A stretch of DNA of 29,826 bases from CF-161 sp035259145 (GTDB lineage: Bacteria; Chloroflexota; Dormibacteria; Dormibacterales; Dormibacteraceae), in contig DATFWQ010000052.1 in NCBI GenBank assembly GCA_035259145.1, positions 1 to 29,826 of the forward strand, written 5' to 3'. The translations under genes and the position numbers were made by a program. Below the pieces are notes generated by a model that saw only the letters and a program-made list of their open reading frames with translations, had not been told where the DNA came from and searched no databases. Each line of letters begins with the position of its first letter. Position 1 is the first letter of the stretch. Below are positions 1 to 7,724 of the stretch, one piece after another.

Positions 1-223
1 TGGCTCTTGGATCAACCAGGTCGAACGCTGGTTCGCGATCCTGACCGAAAAACAGATCAGGCGAGGAACCCACCGCAGCACCCGCGAGCTGGAGGATGCC
101 CTCAGGCTGTTCGTCGCGATTCACAACGAGAACCCCAAGCCTTTCGTGTGGATCAAGACCGCCGACCAGATCCTCGCAAGCATCCGTCGCTTTTGCCAAC
201 GAATTTCGGAGACAGGACACTAG
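1..223 (+). mobile_element. Right end of an IS630-family insertion sequence (cut by window edge)
   Basis: The window opens inside a transposase reading frame that ends in a TAG at 221-223. The stop lies in a CTAG (220-223), and IS630 elements duplicate a TA dinucleotide, so the stop probably lies at the element's very end. The bases before it, read on the minus strand as CTAGTGTCCTGTCTCCGAAA, would be the terminal inverted repeat. The left end is outside the window, so the repeat cannot be paired here. The border assignment is inference; the transposase identity is firmer. Confidence 0.55.
2..223 (+). CDS. IS630-family transposase, C-terminal fragment
   Basis: The 73 visible residues begin with SWINQVERWFAIL and end with FCQRISETGH. 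The first string is the typical IS630 (DDE_3) stretch carrying the last catalytic acidic residue (the E of NQVERW). It is followed by a T-H-x-S-x-x-E-L-x-x-A-L helix and an I-x-x-x-N-x-N-x-x-P-x-x-W-x-K-T segment, also usual for the family. The gene starts before the window, so its completeness is unknown. Nothing else of the element is visible. The protein would catalyse cut-and-paste transposition at TA sites. Confidence 0.85.
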   Translation, partial: GSWINQVERWFAILTEKQIRRGTHRSTRELEDALRLFVAIHNENPKPFVWIKTADQILASIRRFCQRISETGH

Positions 224-299
224 ATGCTCGATATCGAGCTGGCGACCGATCTTTCGCGCCGAATCTTCCGCCGCCAGTCGGTATCAACCGCCTAACACG

Positions 300-1826
300 A
301 TGACTGATCGGCGCCTTCAGCTGGGGCTGGCGGCGGCGGGTCTACTGCTGGCCGCGCTCGACGCGCTGGCGGTGGTAACGCTGCTGCCGCAGATGCTGGA
401 GGCCGTCGAGTTGCCCATCGACCACATCGAAGCCGCCGCGCCGATCGTGACGGGGTTCCTGGGTGGGTACGTGGTCGCCATGCCGCTCCTCGGAGCGTTT
501 TCCGACGCCCGCGGCCGGCTCCCTGCCTACGCTGCGGCGCTCGCAGTCTTCGGCGTGGGATCGACGCTGACGGCGCTCTCGCCTGCGATCGGCTGGCTCG
601 TGACAGGGCGCGTCCTGCAGGGTCTCGGCGGGGGGGCGCTCGTGCCACTGTCGCTGGCGCTCGCGGCCGACCTGTATCCGACCGGTCAGAGGGGCCTTGC
701 GATCGGCGCGGTTGCGGCCATTCAGGAGGCGGGGAGCGTGCTGGGCCCGGTGTACGGCGCCTCGCTCGCCGCCGGGTTGGGTGGCTGGCGATCGGTGTTC
801 TGGCTGAATCTGCCCCTGGGCGCCCTGATCATGGTCGGGCTCTGGCTTTCGTTGCGGCGTGGGTTGCCGGCGTCCGCGCCTCGGGGGGATGCTCATCGCA
901 GCGTGGATTGGCTGGGGGCACTGCTGCTAGGTCTCGGACTGGGGCTGGCTGTGGTGGCCCTGTATCCAGACGATCCGGGCAACCGGGCGGTCAACGCCAA
1001 GGCGATCCCATTCGGCGTGGCGGCGCTGCTTCTGCTTGTGGCGTTCGCCTGGCGTCAGTCGCGGCGCCTCAACCCGCTCGTGCGGCGGGAGCTTGTGCGC
1101 CGGCCGGCTTTCGCAGGCTCCTTGCTGACCAACCTGCTGACGGGTGGAGCGCTCATGGTGGCGCTCGTGGACGTGCCAATCCTCGCCCGCGGCGTCTACA
1201 GCCAGGACACGTGGCATTCAGGCCTGCTCCTGACCCGGTTCCTACTGGGGGTGCCGATCGGGGCGCTGCTCGGCGGCTGGCTCGCAGGGCGCTGGGGCCA
1301 GCGCACGAGCGCTGCGGCGGGCCTGCTGCTGGCCGGGGCGGCCTTCCTGCTGATGTCGACCTGGGATCTGCAGGAGCTGAGCGCGTCCGAGCTCGCGGCC
1401 TCGGCGGAGCTGGCCGCATGCGGTCTGGGCTTCGGACTGGTCATCGCCCCGCTGTCGACCGCGGTGCTGGATCAGACGCAGGGCAGCGAGCACGGCATGG
1501 CGAGCAGCCTGGTAGTGCTCTCGCGGACGGTCGGGATGGTGCTCGTGCTGGCATCCCTGACATCGGTTGGCCTGGCACGGCTGCAAACCATCCTCATGCA
1601 GCGCCACTGCGACCGCATAACGTCAGCTGGCGGCAGTCTCAAAGACCAGGTGACCGCCTACGAAAACTGCCTGCGCGGCGCGCTGCTGCAGGAGTATCGA
1701 GAGATCTTCTGGATCGCAGCGGCCCTGTGTGGGCTGGGCGCGCTGATCGCCCTGGTTACCCTGCCCCGACGAGGGAGGCGTCTGACGAAGGCGCGCTCAA
1801 CACTGCCGTCAACTGCTCAGGGGTGA
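300..1826 (+). CDS. MFS drug-efflux-type transporter (DHA2-like)
   Basis: This is a 508-residue polytopic membrane protein. Near residue 60 it has an MFS motif-A-like loop (LLGAFSDARGRLP). Around residues 105-130 lies a glycine-rich helix and loop (GRVLQGLGGGALVPLSLALA). Its length and hydrophobic profile fit the 14-helix proton/drug antiporter (DHA2, EmrB/QacA-like) group; substrate is unknown. The frame is open back to position 96, but the residues before the ATG at 300 are not membrane-like and overlap the IS end, so I start at 300. No clear SD is seen. Its last 71 bases overlap the converging dehydratase gene. Confidence 0.85.
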   Translation: MTDRRLQLGLAAAGLLLAALDALAVVTLLPQMLEAVELPIDHIEAAAPIVTGFLGGYVVAMPLLGAFSDARGRLPAYAAALAVFGVGSTLTALSPAIGWLVTGRVLQGLGGGALVPLSLALAADLYPTGQRGLAIGAVAAIQEAGSVLGPVYGASLAAGLGGWRSVFWLNLPLGALIMVGLWLSLRRGLPASAPRGDAHRSVDWLGALLLGLGLGLAVVALYPDDPGNRAVNAKAIPFGVAALLLLVAFAWRQSRRLNPLVRRELVRRPAFAGSLLTNLLTGGALMVALVDVPILARGVYSQDTWHSGLLLTRFLLGVPIGALLGGWLAGRWGQRTSAAAGLLLAGAAFLLMSTWDLQELSASELAASAELAACGLGFGLVIAPLSTAVLDQTQGSEHGMASSLVVLSRTVGMVLVLASLTSVGLARLQTILMQRHCDRITSAGGSLKDQVTAYENCLRGALLQEYREIFWIAAALCGLGALIALVTLPRRGRRLTKARSTLPSTAQG

Positions 1827-2796
1827 TGTTGCCGCCGCTGCAGACGAGGGCAACCCGCCTACCCTCCAGCCGCCCACGCAGGTTGATCGCCGCCGCCAGC
1901 GAGGCTGCCCCGGCCGGCTCCACCAGTGTTCGCGTGTGATCGATCATGTCTCTCACGGCTCCGCGGATCTCATCGTCGCTCACCAGCACGAAGTCGGTGA
2001 GCAGCTCGCCCATGATGCGCTGTGGAAGATCGAAGGCGGTGCGGGTGGCGAGGCCCTCGGCCATGGTCGTGTTTCGGGCAGTCGTCAGGCGGCGCTCGCG
2101 CCAGGACAGATATGCGGCTGGGGCCTGCTCGGACTGCACGCCGATCACCTCCACCGCCGGGTTCACCGCATGCGCGGCGATGCAGGCCCCGGCCGCGCCG
2201 CTGCCGCCGCCCACCGGGACGATGACGACGTCCAGATCGGGCCTGGCCTCCAGCGCTTCGAGGGTGTGGGTACCTACGCCGGCGATCAGCAGCGCTTCGT
2301 TGCCTGAGTGGACGTAGCGGTAACCCCGACGCCGCGCGAGCTCCTCACAGTGCTCGCGCGCCTCATCAAAATCGCCGCCGTGGAGGATGACCTCTGCGCC
2401 AAGCTCCTGCATGGACCTGACCTTTACGCGGTTGGCCATGACAGGAGCGCAGATGATCACGCTCACGCCGAAGATGCGGGCAGCGTACGCGATCGACTGG
2501 CCGTGGTTACCCGTCGAGGCGGCGATGACCCCCCGTGTCCGCTCATCGTCGCTGAGTCGAGAAACAAGGTTGACTCCGCCCCTGACCTTGAAGGCTCCGG
2601 TGGGCTGGAAGTTCTCGTGCTTGACCCAGGTCTCGGCGCCTGTCAGCGCGGTCAAGCCGGGATAGTGGCGAAGGGGAGTCGGCTCCAGGTATGGCCGAAT
2701 CTGCCGCCGCGCCTCGAGGACGTCGGTAAAGCGGGGGATGGCAAGATTCGCCGGGTCCGTGAGAGCGGCTGCTCCGGCGGTGTGGTCAGCGCTCAC
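1756..2796 (-). CDS. Threonine/serine dehydratase-type PLP enzyme (no ACT domain)
   Basis: This 346-residue fold-type II PLP enzyme would deaminate L-threonine (or L-serine) to 2-oxobutyrate (or pyruvate) in the cytoplasm. TGAFKVRGG around residue 70 holds the PLP lysine, STGNHGQ near 94-100 binds the substrate carboxylate, GGGSG at 196-200 is the phosphate loop, and SGGN lies near the C-terminus. There is no C-terminal ACT-like regulatory domain, so it resembles the short catabolic form. The frame is open to 2877, but a GTG at 2794-2796 overlaps the stop of the upstream VOC gene (GTGA) and follows GGAGGCGGGAGC, so I start there. Specificity (threonine, serine, hydroxyaspartate or racemase) cannot be read from the sequence. 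Confidence 0.88.
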   Translation of the reverse strand: MSADHTAGAAALTDPANLAIPRFTDVLEARRQIRPYLEPTPLRHYPGLTALTGAETWVKHENFQPTGAFKVRGGVNLVSRLSDDERTRGVIAASTGNHGQSIAYAARIFGVSVIICAPVMANRVKVRSMQELGAEVILHGGDFDEAREHCEELARRRGYRYVHSGNEALLIAGVGTHTLEALEARPDLDVVIVPVGGGSGAAGACIAAHAVNPAVEVIGVQSEQAPAAYLSWRERRLTTARNTTMAEGLATRTAFDLPQRIMGELLTDFVLVSDDEIRGAVRDMIDHTRTLVEPAGAASLAAAINLRGRLEGRRVALVCSGGNITPEQLTAVLSAPSSDASLVGAG

Positions 2797-3389
2797 GCTC
2801 CCGCCTCCGCCAGCAGCGCTGCCATGTCGAGGCGTTTCGTGGACATGGCCAGCTCCCCGGTAGGTGTGCGCGGCCATTCCTCTTCTGGCCGGTCGCGATA
2901 CAGCTCCACGCCGTTGCGGTCGGGGTCGTCCATGTAGATGGCCTCGCTTACGCCGTGGTCAGAGGCACCGGTCAGAGGCCAGCCGGCGACCATCAGGCGC
3001 TTGACCGCCTGGGCCAGGGTGCGCCGGTCGGGATAGAGGATGGCGTGGTGGTACAGACCCGTGCTGCCGGGCGGCGGCGGCGAGCCGCCCGCGCTCTCCC
3101 AGGTGTTGAGCCCGATGTGATGGTGGTAGCCACCGGCGCTGATGAAAGCGGCCTGGCTGCCCATGCGCTCCATGAGCTGGAAGCCGAGCAGCCCGCAGTA
3201 GAAGGCCAGCGCCCGGTCCAGGTCAGCCACCTTGAGATGCACGTGGCCGATGTGGACTCGTGGATCGATCAGTTCCGAGCTTGACTGTGCCACCAAGTTA
3301 TATTGCTCCTCCGCGGTCAGCAGCCGGGTGAGGCCGCAGGCGGCGAGAGACGCCTTGTCCGAGGGCTCCAGAGCGTTACGGCCGCGCAT
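2793..3389 (-). CDS. VOC/glyoxalase-fold dioxygenase-like protein
   Basis: The core HIGHVHLKVADLDRALAFY, the later GGYHHHIGLNTW and the terminal NGVELYRDR match the vicinal-oxygen-chelate family, similar to extradiol catechol dioxygenases. The two histidines and the glutamate would bind a metal. Substrate is unknown. The start is uncertain. A GGAGGAG lies before TTG (3296) and GTG (3293), which would give about 166 residues. However, the bases up to the ATG at 3387-3389 keep strong codon periodicity (third positions mostly G/C, second positions low), so I annotate 198 residues. The stop overlaps the start of the dehydratase gene, which points to translational coupling. Confidence 0.8.
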   Translation of the reverse strand: MRGRNALEPSDKASLAACGLTRLLTAEEQYNLVAQSSSELIDPRVHIGHVHLKVADLDRALAFYCGLLGFQLMERMGSQAAFISAGGYHHHIGLNTWESAGGSPPPPGSTGLYHHAILYPDRRTLAQAVKRLMVAGWPLTGASDHGVSEAIYMDDPDRNGVELYRDRPEEEWPRTPTGELAMSTKRLDMAALLAEAGA

Positions 3390-3503
3390 GAGCAGCCGGC
3401 CGCACCGGCCCATCTTTTTGATTGGTGATCGCCGGGACTCCGCCGCGGACAGGGTTGTGTGTAGGACGTCCGGCGAGATTCGTAGAGGACCTCAACTGGC
3501 GCC

Positions 3504-3920
3504 CTACGGGTGACTCCGCTCCGATCTCTCGATGGGAGGCAGCACGACCCGCTCGACATAGTTCTGGATGGCGTCGGCCAGCGCTTTCGTCATGCGCCAC
3601 TCCAGGTCCTCGAACGCCGCTTCCACGCGATTGAGCTCCTTCATCTGACGCGAGAGGAAGGCGGCATCGGTACGGGTGCCAGGCATCGGGCCGGGCTCGG
3701 GGGCGCCCGCTGGTGGCGCCGGCAAAGGCGAGGTGGCAGGCGAGTTCGCCGGCGCGGGGGTTGCCATGGGGGCCGAGACAGCGGCCTGGCCTGGCGACGC
3801 CGCGCGTGGCAGCCTCCCTTGCCAGATATGCCACGCTAGGGTGAGGGCGGCGACGAACAGGATGAATTCGGCGATCGTGACCCAGAGCAATGGGGGGCGG
3901 AAGAGAAGTCGGTAGTGCAT
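3504..3920 (-). CDS. Small single-pass membrane protein with Pro/Ala linker
   Basis: The protein has 138 residues and I do not recognise a family. Residues about 10-32 form one hydrophobic segment (LLWVTIAEFILFVAALTLAW). Residues about 35-80 are a low-complexity Ala/Pro/Gly/Ser stretch, and residues about 85-130 are a charged, helix-forming tail (QMKELNRVEAAFEDLEWRM). This is the architecture of an anchored protein with a helical, probably oligomerising, domain. No catalytic motif is visible. The ATG lies 7 nt after a TACCGT box, which suggests a leaderless start. A second promoter lies about 170 bases further upstream. The VOC gene follows after a gap of about 115 bases. Confidence 0.6.
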   Translation of the reverse strand: MHYRLLFRPPLLWVTIAEFILFVAALTLAWHIWQGRLPRAASPGQAAVSAPMATPAPANSPATSPLPAPPAGAPEPGPMPGTRTDAAFLSRQMKELNRVEAAFEDLEWRMTKALADAIQNYVERVVLPPIERSERSHP

Positions 3921-3927
3921 ACCCGCG

Positions 3928-3933
3928 ACGGTA
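3928..3933 (-). promoter_or_regulatory. Candidate -10 box TACCGT, leaderless
   Basis: TACCGT on the minus strand ends 7 nt before the ATG of the small membrane protein, with no SD between them. It follows the TAnnnT layout seen before eight other genes here. Confidence 0.4.
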
Positions 3934-4059
3934 TGGGGCGGTCTCGGGAAATGGAACAGAGCCTGTTAAGGGCTCATGCCTCGGGCGCACCCGTAACGAT
4001 GAGTTCAAAGAAGCCGGCCGCCGCACCTCCACCCCGCGCCCAGACAACCACAGGCAGCC

Positions 4060-4082
4060 CCCGCCCACCCTTGGGGGGCGGG
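4060..4082 (-). promoter_or_regulatory. GC-rich leader hairpin
   Basis: CCCGCCC (4060-4066) and GGGCGGG (4076-4082) form a perfect 7-bp stem with a 9-nt loop. The stem falls just after the predicted start point of the minus-strand promoter at 4088-4116. It would be at the 5' end of that transcript and could stabilise the leader or act on elongation. No U-run follows it, so it is not a standard terminator. Confidence 0.35.
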
Positions 4083-4087
4083 CCCCG

Positions 4088-4116
4088 AAAATACGGGCGC
4101 GGCTGGCGGCTGTCAA
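4088..4116 (-). promoter_or_regulatory. Consensus-like sigma-70 promoter TTGACA-17-TATTTT
   Basis: On the minus strand TTGACA (4116-4111) and TATTTT (4093-4088) are separated by exactly 17 bases, the best housekeeping promoter match in the window. It points toward the small membrane protein and would give a leader of about 160 nt. The -35 box overlaps a 12-bp perfect palindrome, CAACCGCGGTTG (4114-4125), a possible repressor site. Confidence 0.55.
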
Positions 4117-4176
4117 CCGCGGTTGTTAAGGTCACATGGACGACACGAGGCCGTCGAGCCGAGGAGAAAATCGCAA

Positions 4177-5001
4177 ATGAGAGATGCTCCGACCGCGACC
4201 GAAGGCTACGCCGACGTGAACGGCGCGCGCCTCTGGTATGAGATCGCCGGCGTCGGGCCCGCGCTGGTGATGGCGCACGGCCACCTGATCGACAGCGGCC
4301 AGTGGGACAGCCAGTTCGTCGAGTTCGCGCGTGAGTTCCGCGTGGTCCGCTACGACGCGCGGGGCTTCGGCCGCTCGGACAAGCCGGCACAGCCGTTCGC
4401 TTTTCACGAGGACCTCCGTGGGCTACTCGGTTTCCTTGGCGTCGAGCGGACCCTCCTGATGGGCTGTTCAGGCGGGGGAGCGACGGTCATCGACCTATCG
4501 CTCGCGCACCCTGACATGGTGCGCGGGTTGGTCCTCGTCGGAGCCGGCCTGCCGGGTTACCAGTTCTCAGATTCACCGCCGCCCAAGATCGTCGCGATGC
4601 GAGAGGCGCATGAGCGAGGCGACATCGACGGCGCGGTTGAGCTTGGCCTCCAGATCTGGACCGATGGAGAGCGCCGGCGCCCGGACCAGGTTGATCCGAT
4701 CGCGCGTGAGCGGACACGCGAGATGATGAAGCGGCAGCTCTCGCGGCCGCGCGTCGCTGCCGATGTCCGGCGGCTGGACCCCCCTGCCAGCACTCGCTTG
4801 GACGAGATCCGCATGCCGACGCTTGTCGTCGTCGGCGGGGACGACTGGCAGCCGATCCACGACATCGCCGACCAGCTCACAAAGGAGATCCCCGGCGCCC
4901 GCAAGCTCATGATTCCTGACGCCGGGCACCATCCGAACATGGAGCATCCCGAACAGTTCAACGAGAGGGTGCTCTCGTTCCTGAGGTCGATCCCAGCCTG
5001 A
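4177..5001 (+). CDS. Alpha/beta-fold hydrolase
   Basis: The gene encodes 274 residues. GCSGG at 96-100 is the nucleophile elbow with Ser98. GGDDW near 220-224 supplies the acid and DAGHH near 248-252 the catalytic histidine, so the triad is complete. The oxyanion-side HGH (34-36) and YDARGFGRSD (59-68) are typical of the esterase, haloperoxidase and enol-lactonase group (3-oxoadipate enol-lactonase-like). The substrate is not predictable. The ATG at 4177 follows GAGGAG at a gap of about 10 nt; the frame stays open to 4123 without a better start. A TAAGGT (4127-4132) could be its -10 box. It converges with the aminotransferase gene. Confidence 0.85.
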   Translation: MRDAPTATEGYADVNGARLWYEIAGVGPALVMAHGHLIDSGQWDSQFVEFAREFRVVRYDARGFGRSDKPAQPFAFHEDLRGLLGFLGVERTLLMGCSGGGATVIDLSLAHPDMVRGLVLVGAGLPGYQFSDSPPPKIVAMREAHERGDIDGAVELGLQIWTDGERRRPDQVDPIARERTREMMKRQLSRPRVAADVRRLDPPASTRLDEIRMPTLVVVGGDDWQPIHDIADQLTKEIPGARKLMIPDAGHHPNMEHPEQFNERVLSFLRSIPA

Positions 5002-5100
5002 ATCCAGGAGCCCCACGCCGGTCTAGTAGGCGAACCCGAAGGTGCTCCAACCGATGACAGGGGATTGACATCCCGGACTCGGCACCCGGGGCGCCTCTGC

Positions 5101-6288
5101 TCACGGCAGCCTGTGAGCCAACCCGGCACGCAGCGCCACGAGTCCCCTCTCGATGGTCTCACGCCGCTTGGGGAAGCTGAACCGCAGCTGCTTGCGCCCG
5201 AGCTCGCGGTTGGCGTAGAAGCTGGACCCGGGCACCGACGCCACCGCGGCCCGCTCGATCAAGTGCTGAGCGAAGTCAACGTCGTTCAGCTCCGTAAGGT
5301 GCTCGATGCCAGCCATCACGTAATAGGCGCCAGCCGGCGGATTCGGGTCGAAGCCGCACTCACGCAGACCCGTCAGGATTAGTGACCGCCGCTCCCGGTA
5401 CTCCTCGACCAGCGCGTCATAGAACGACGGCGGGAAGCGCAGGGCCGTCGCGACTGCGATCTGCAGCGGATGTGCGGCGCCGACTGTCAAGAAGTCGTGG
5501 ACTTTGCGGATGCCGTCGGTCAGCGCCGGTGGAGCGATGAGCCAGCCGATGCGCCAGCCGGTGACCGAATAGGTCTTGCTGGCGCCGCTGATCGTGATCG
5601 TGCGCTCCGCCATTCCGGGCAGCGTGGCGATACTGACGTGCTCGCCTTCGTAGACGAGGTGCTCATAGATCTCGTCCGTGATGGCGATCGCGTCATGCTC
5701 CTGGCACAGGTCGGCTATGAGCTGCAGTTCCTGGCGGCTGTAGACCTTTCCCGTAGGGTTGTGGGGCGTGTTGATCACGATGGCCCGCGTCTTGCTGGTG
5801 AAGCTGCCCCGCAGTTCATCTGGGTCGAAAGACCAGTCCGGCGGCCGCAGCGAGACATAGCGCGGTTCAGCTCCGCTCAGGATGCAGTCTGGGCCGTAGT
5901 TCTCGTAGAAGGGCTCAAAGATCACGACCTCGTCGCCAGGGTCCACGGCCGCCAGCATGGCCGCCATCATCGACTCGGTTGCACCGCACGCGACGGTGAC
6001 CTGTGCATCAGGGTCTACCGGGAGTCCCCACTCCGCCGACTTCTTGTCCGCTACCGCCTGACGCAGCGCCAGTGCCCCCCAGGTCGTGGCGTACTGGTGC
6101 AGCGGACCGCCTCTCGATAGTGCCGCGTGGGCGGCCTCAACGATCTCAGGCACTGGGTCGAAGTCCGGGAAACCTTGAGCGAAGTTGACCGCCCTCTCAG
6201 GGCCGTTGCGTGCGAGATTGACGCGAGTCATCTCTCGAATGACGGACTCCGTGAACCTCCCTGCCTTCAGGCTCAGGCTGATCGCCAT
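5101..6288 (-). CDS. Class I/II PLP aminotransferase
   Basis: The gene encodes 395 residues of fold-type I aminotransferase. NTPHNPTGK (173-181), TDEIYEH (204-210, with the PLP-binding aspartate) and SGASKTYSVTGWRIGW (234-249) are present; the last carries Lys238 for the Schiff base. The SKTYSVTGWR form is typical of kynurenine/methionine/glutamine-type and aspartate-like transaminases. A terminal RFSFPK supplies the substrate carboxylate arginine. It is the last gene of a minus-strand run and lies 6 bases after the CBS gene, so it should be cotranscribed with the dehydratase and CBS protein. The amino donor is unknown. Confidence 0.9.
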   Translation of the reverse strand: MAISLSLKAGRFTESVIREMTRVNLARNGPERAVNFAQGFPDFDPVPEIVEAAHAALSRGGPLHQYATTWGALALRQAVADKKSAEWGLPVDPDAQVTVACGATESMMAAMLAAVDPGDEVVIFEPFYENYGPDCILSGAEPRYVSLRPPDWSFDPDELRGSFTSKTRAIVINTPHNPTGKVYSRQELQLIADLCQEHDAIAITDEIYEHLVYEGEHVSIATLPGMAERTITISGASKTYSVTGWRIGWLIAPPALTDGIRKVHDFLTVGAAHPLQIAVATALRFPPSFYDALVEEYRERRSLILTGLRECGFDPNPPAGAYYVMAGIEHLTELNDVDFAQHLIERAAVASVPGSSFYANRELGRKQLRFSFPKRRETIERGLVALRAGLAHRLP

Positions 6289-6294
6289 ATGGCT

Positions 6295-6762
6295 TCAGTG
6301 TCTGAGCTGCGCCGGTTCCAGGGTGAACTCGCCACCGGAGCACACCACACAGCGTTCAGGTGCCTCCAGGCCGTGCTCGCTGTGGCCGCACGCCGGGCAG
6401 GTCCAGACCCGGGTGGCAAAGAATCCGAGCACGTCCGAGCGGCTGATGAGACCGACCAGGCGACCGTTCTTCAACACCGGGAGCCGGCGGATACGCTCCC
6501 CGGCCATCAACCTCGCTGCCTCGTCAATGCCCGTTTCCTCGGTGATCGAGATGACCTGTGGTGACATGATGTCCCTCGCCACCCCGCCTCGCTTCGAGAA
6601 CACGTCCACCTCCGATACGATCCCGACTACGTATCCGTCGCCGGTCACCACCGGGCCGCCCGTGATGTGGCTATTCGAAAGGCGCCTGGCGATCTCGTCC
6701 ACCGGCGTGTCCTCGCGAAAGCTGATGACCTGCGTGGTCATCACCTCTTTGACCGGGATCAT
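6295..6762 (-). CDS. CBS-pair protein with C-terminal zinc ribbon
   Basis: The 155 residues contain two CBS motifs: about 7-54 (VMTTQVISFREDTPVDEIAR) and about 65-114 (DIMSPQVISITEETGIDEAA). CBS pairs usually sense adenosine nucleotides. After them, Cys122-x2-Cys125 and Cys138-x2-Cys141 form a rubredoxin-like zinc or iron ribbon. The ATG overlaps the stop of the upstream dehydratase (ATGA) and the aminotransferase starts 6 bases after its own stop. This tight setting suggests a regulatory or redox-sensing subunit for PLP amino-acid catabolism. That role is inference. Confidence 0.82.
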   Translation of the reverse strand: MIPVKEVMTTQVISFREDTPVDEIARRLSNSHITGGPVVTGDGYVVGIVSEVDVFSKRGGVARDIMSPQVISITEETGIDEAARLMAGERIRRLPVLKNGRLVGLISRSDVLGFFATRVWTCPACGHSEHGLEAPERCVVCSGGEFTLEPAQLRH

Positions 6763-7724
6763 GCGGTACTCAGCAGTCTAGCCACCACCTCGGCGCTGGC
6801 GTTGCCGCCGGAGAGGATCAACCCAACGGGCCGGCCATCATCCGGCACCTTGCCCGCCAGCCACGCGGCCAGCGGCAGGGCGGCGGTCGGCTCGATGGCC
6901 AGCTTGAGCTTGAGCCACGCTCTTAACAGGCCGTCTTGTATCTCCTGCTCGGTCACGGTCACGATATCGTCTATGAGGCGCCTGGAGACCATCACCTCGA
7001 AGGTCCTCTCGCCGACCGCGGTCGCCCGGACCCCGTCCGCCAGCGTGTCGGGCGCCCTGTCAAGAGTCTGCAGCGTGCCGCTGTGGAGCGTCCGGCTGGC
7101 GTCATCGGCGCGGTCCGGCTCAACGCCGACGATGCGAATCCGCGGGTCGCGGGCCTTGGCGGCGAGGGCCGTGCCGCACATAAGGCCACCGCCGCCGGTC
7201 GGAATGACGATGGTCCGGATCTCGGGGTCGTCGGCCAGCATCTCCAGCGCCGCAGTTCCCTGACCGTGGATGATGTCCCAGTCGTCGAAGGGGTGGACGA
7301 GCGTCAGGCCCCGCTCGGCCATAACTTGTCGAACGCGTTCCTCGCGGTTCTCGAACGTGATCCCGTCCTGGATGACCTCGGCGCCAAAGCCCCGAGTCGC
7401 TGCGACCTTTGCGGGGCTGGCGTCGAACGGGATGAGGATCACGGCCGGGAGCCCGACGGTCCGGGCGGCCAGGGCCAGAGCCTGGGCGTGGTTACCCGAG
7501 CTCACGCCAATGACGCCTGCCGGCATCGCCCGCCGCTGGCTCAGCTTGATAACGGCGTTGAAGGCGCCCCGAGCCTTGAAGGAGCCCGTCCGTTGAAAGC
7601 ATTCGGGCTTCAGCCGCAGTCGCGCGTCGAGGTCTGTGGCGAGCAGTGGCGTGCGGCTGACGTAAGGCGCGATCCGGTGCGCAGCAGCCTCGATCTCGCT
7701 TGCGTGATCCTCAAGGAAGCTCAC
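6759..7724 (-). CDS. Second threonine/serine dehydratase-type PLP enzyme
   Basis: This 321-residue fold-type II PLP enzyme has RTGSFKARGAF with Lys50, SSGNHAQ (75-81), the phosphate loop GGGG (177-180) and a C-terminal SGGN. It lacks a regulatory domain and matches the short catabolic threonine dehydratase / serine racemase size. It shares the family with the enzyme at 1756-2796 but is clearly diverged (for example GGGG against GGGSG), so it is not a recent duplicate. The GTG at 7722-7724 overlaps the stop of an EamA relic (GTGA). The stop overlaps the start of the CBS gene. Confidence 0.88.
   Translation of the reverse strand: MSFLEDHASEIEAAAHRIAPYVSRTPLLATDLDARLRLKPECFQRTGSFKARGAFNAVIKLSQRRAMPAGVIGVSSGNHAQALALAARTVGLPAVILIPFDASPAKVAATRGFGAEVIQDGITFENREERVRQVMAERGLTLVHPFDDWDIIHGQGTAALEMLADDPEIRTIVIPTGGGGLMCGTALAAKARDPRIRIVGVEPDRADDASRTLHSGTLQTLDRAPDTLADGVRATAVGERTFEVMVSRRLIDDIVTVTEQEIQDGLLRAWLKLKLAIEPTAALPLAAWLAGKVPDDGRPVGLILSGGNASAEVVARLLSTA

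Noticed and set aside
908..1939. 343-codon plus-strand frame inside the MFS gene
   Set aside because: It is a +2 shadow rich in Gly, Ala and Arg, with no membrane or domain pattern.
5060..5080. Small hairpin GGGAT-TGAC-ATCCC between converging genes as a terminator
   Set aside because: The stem is only five pairs and no U-run follows on either strand.
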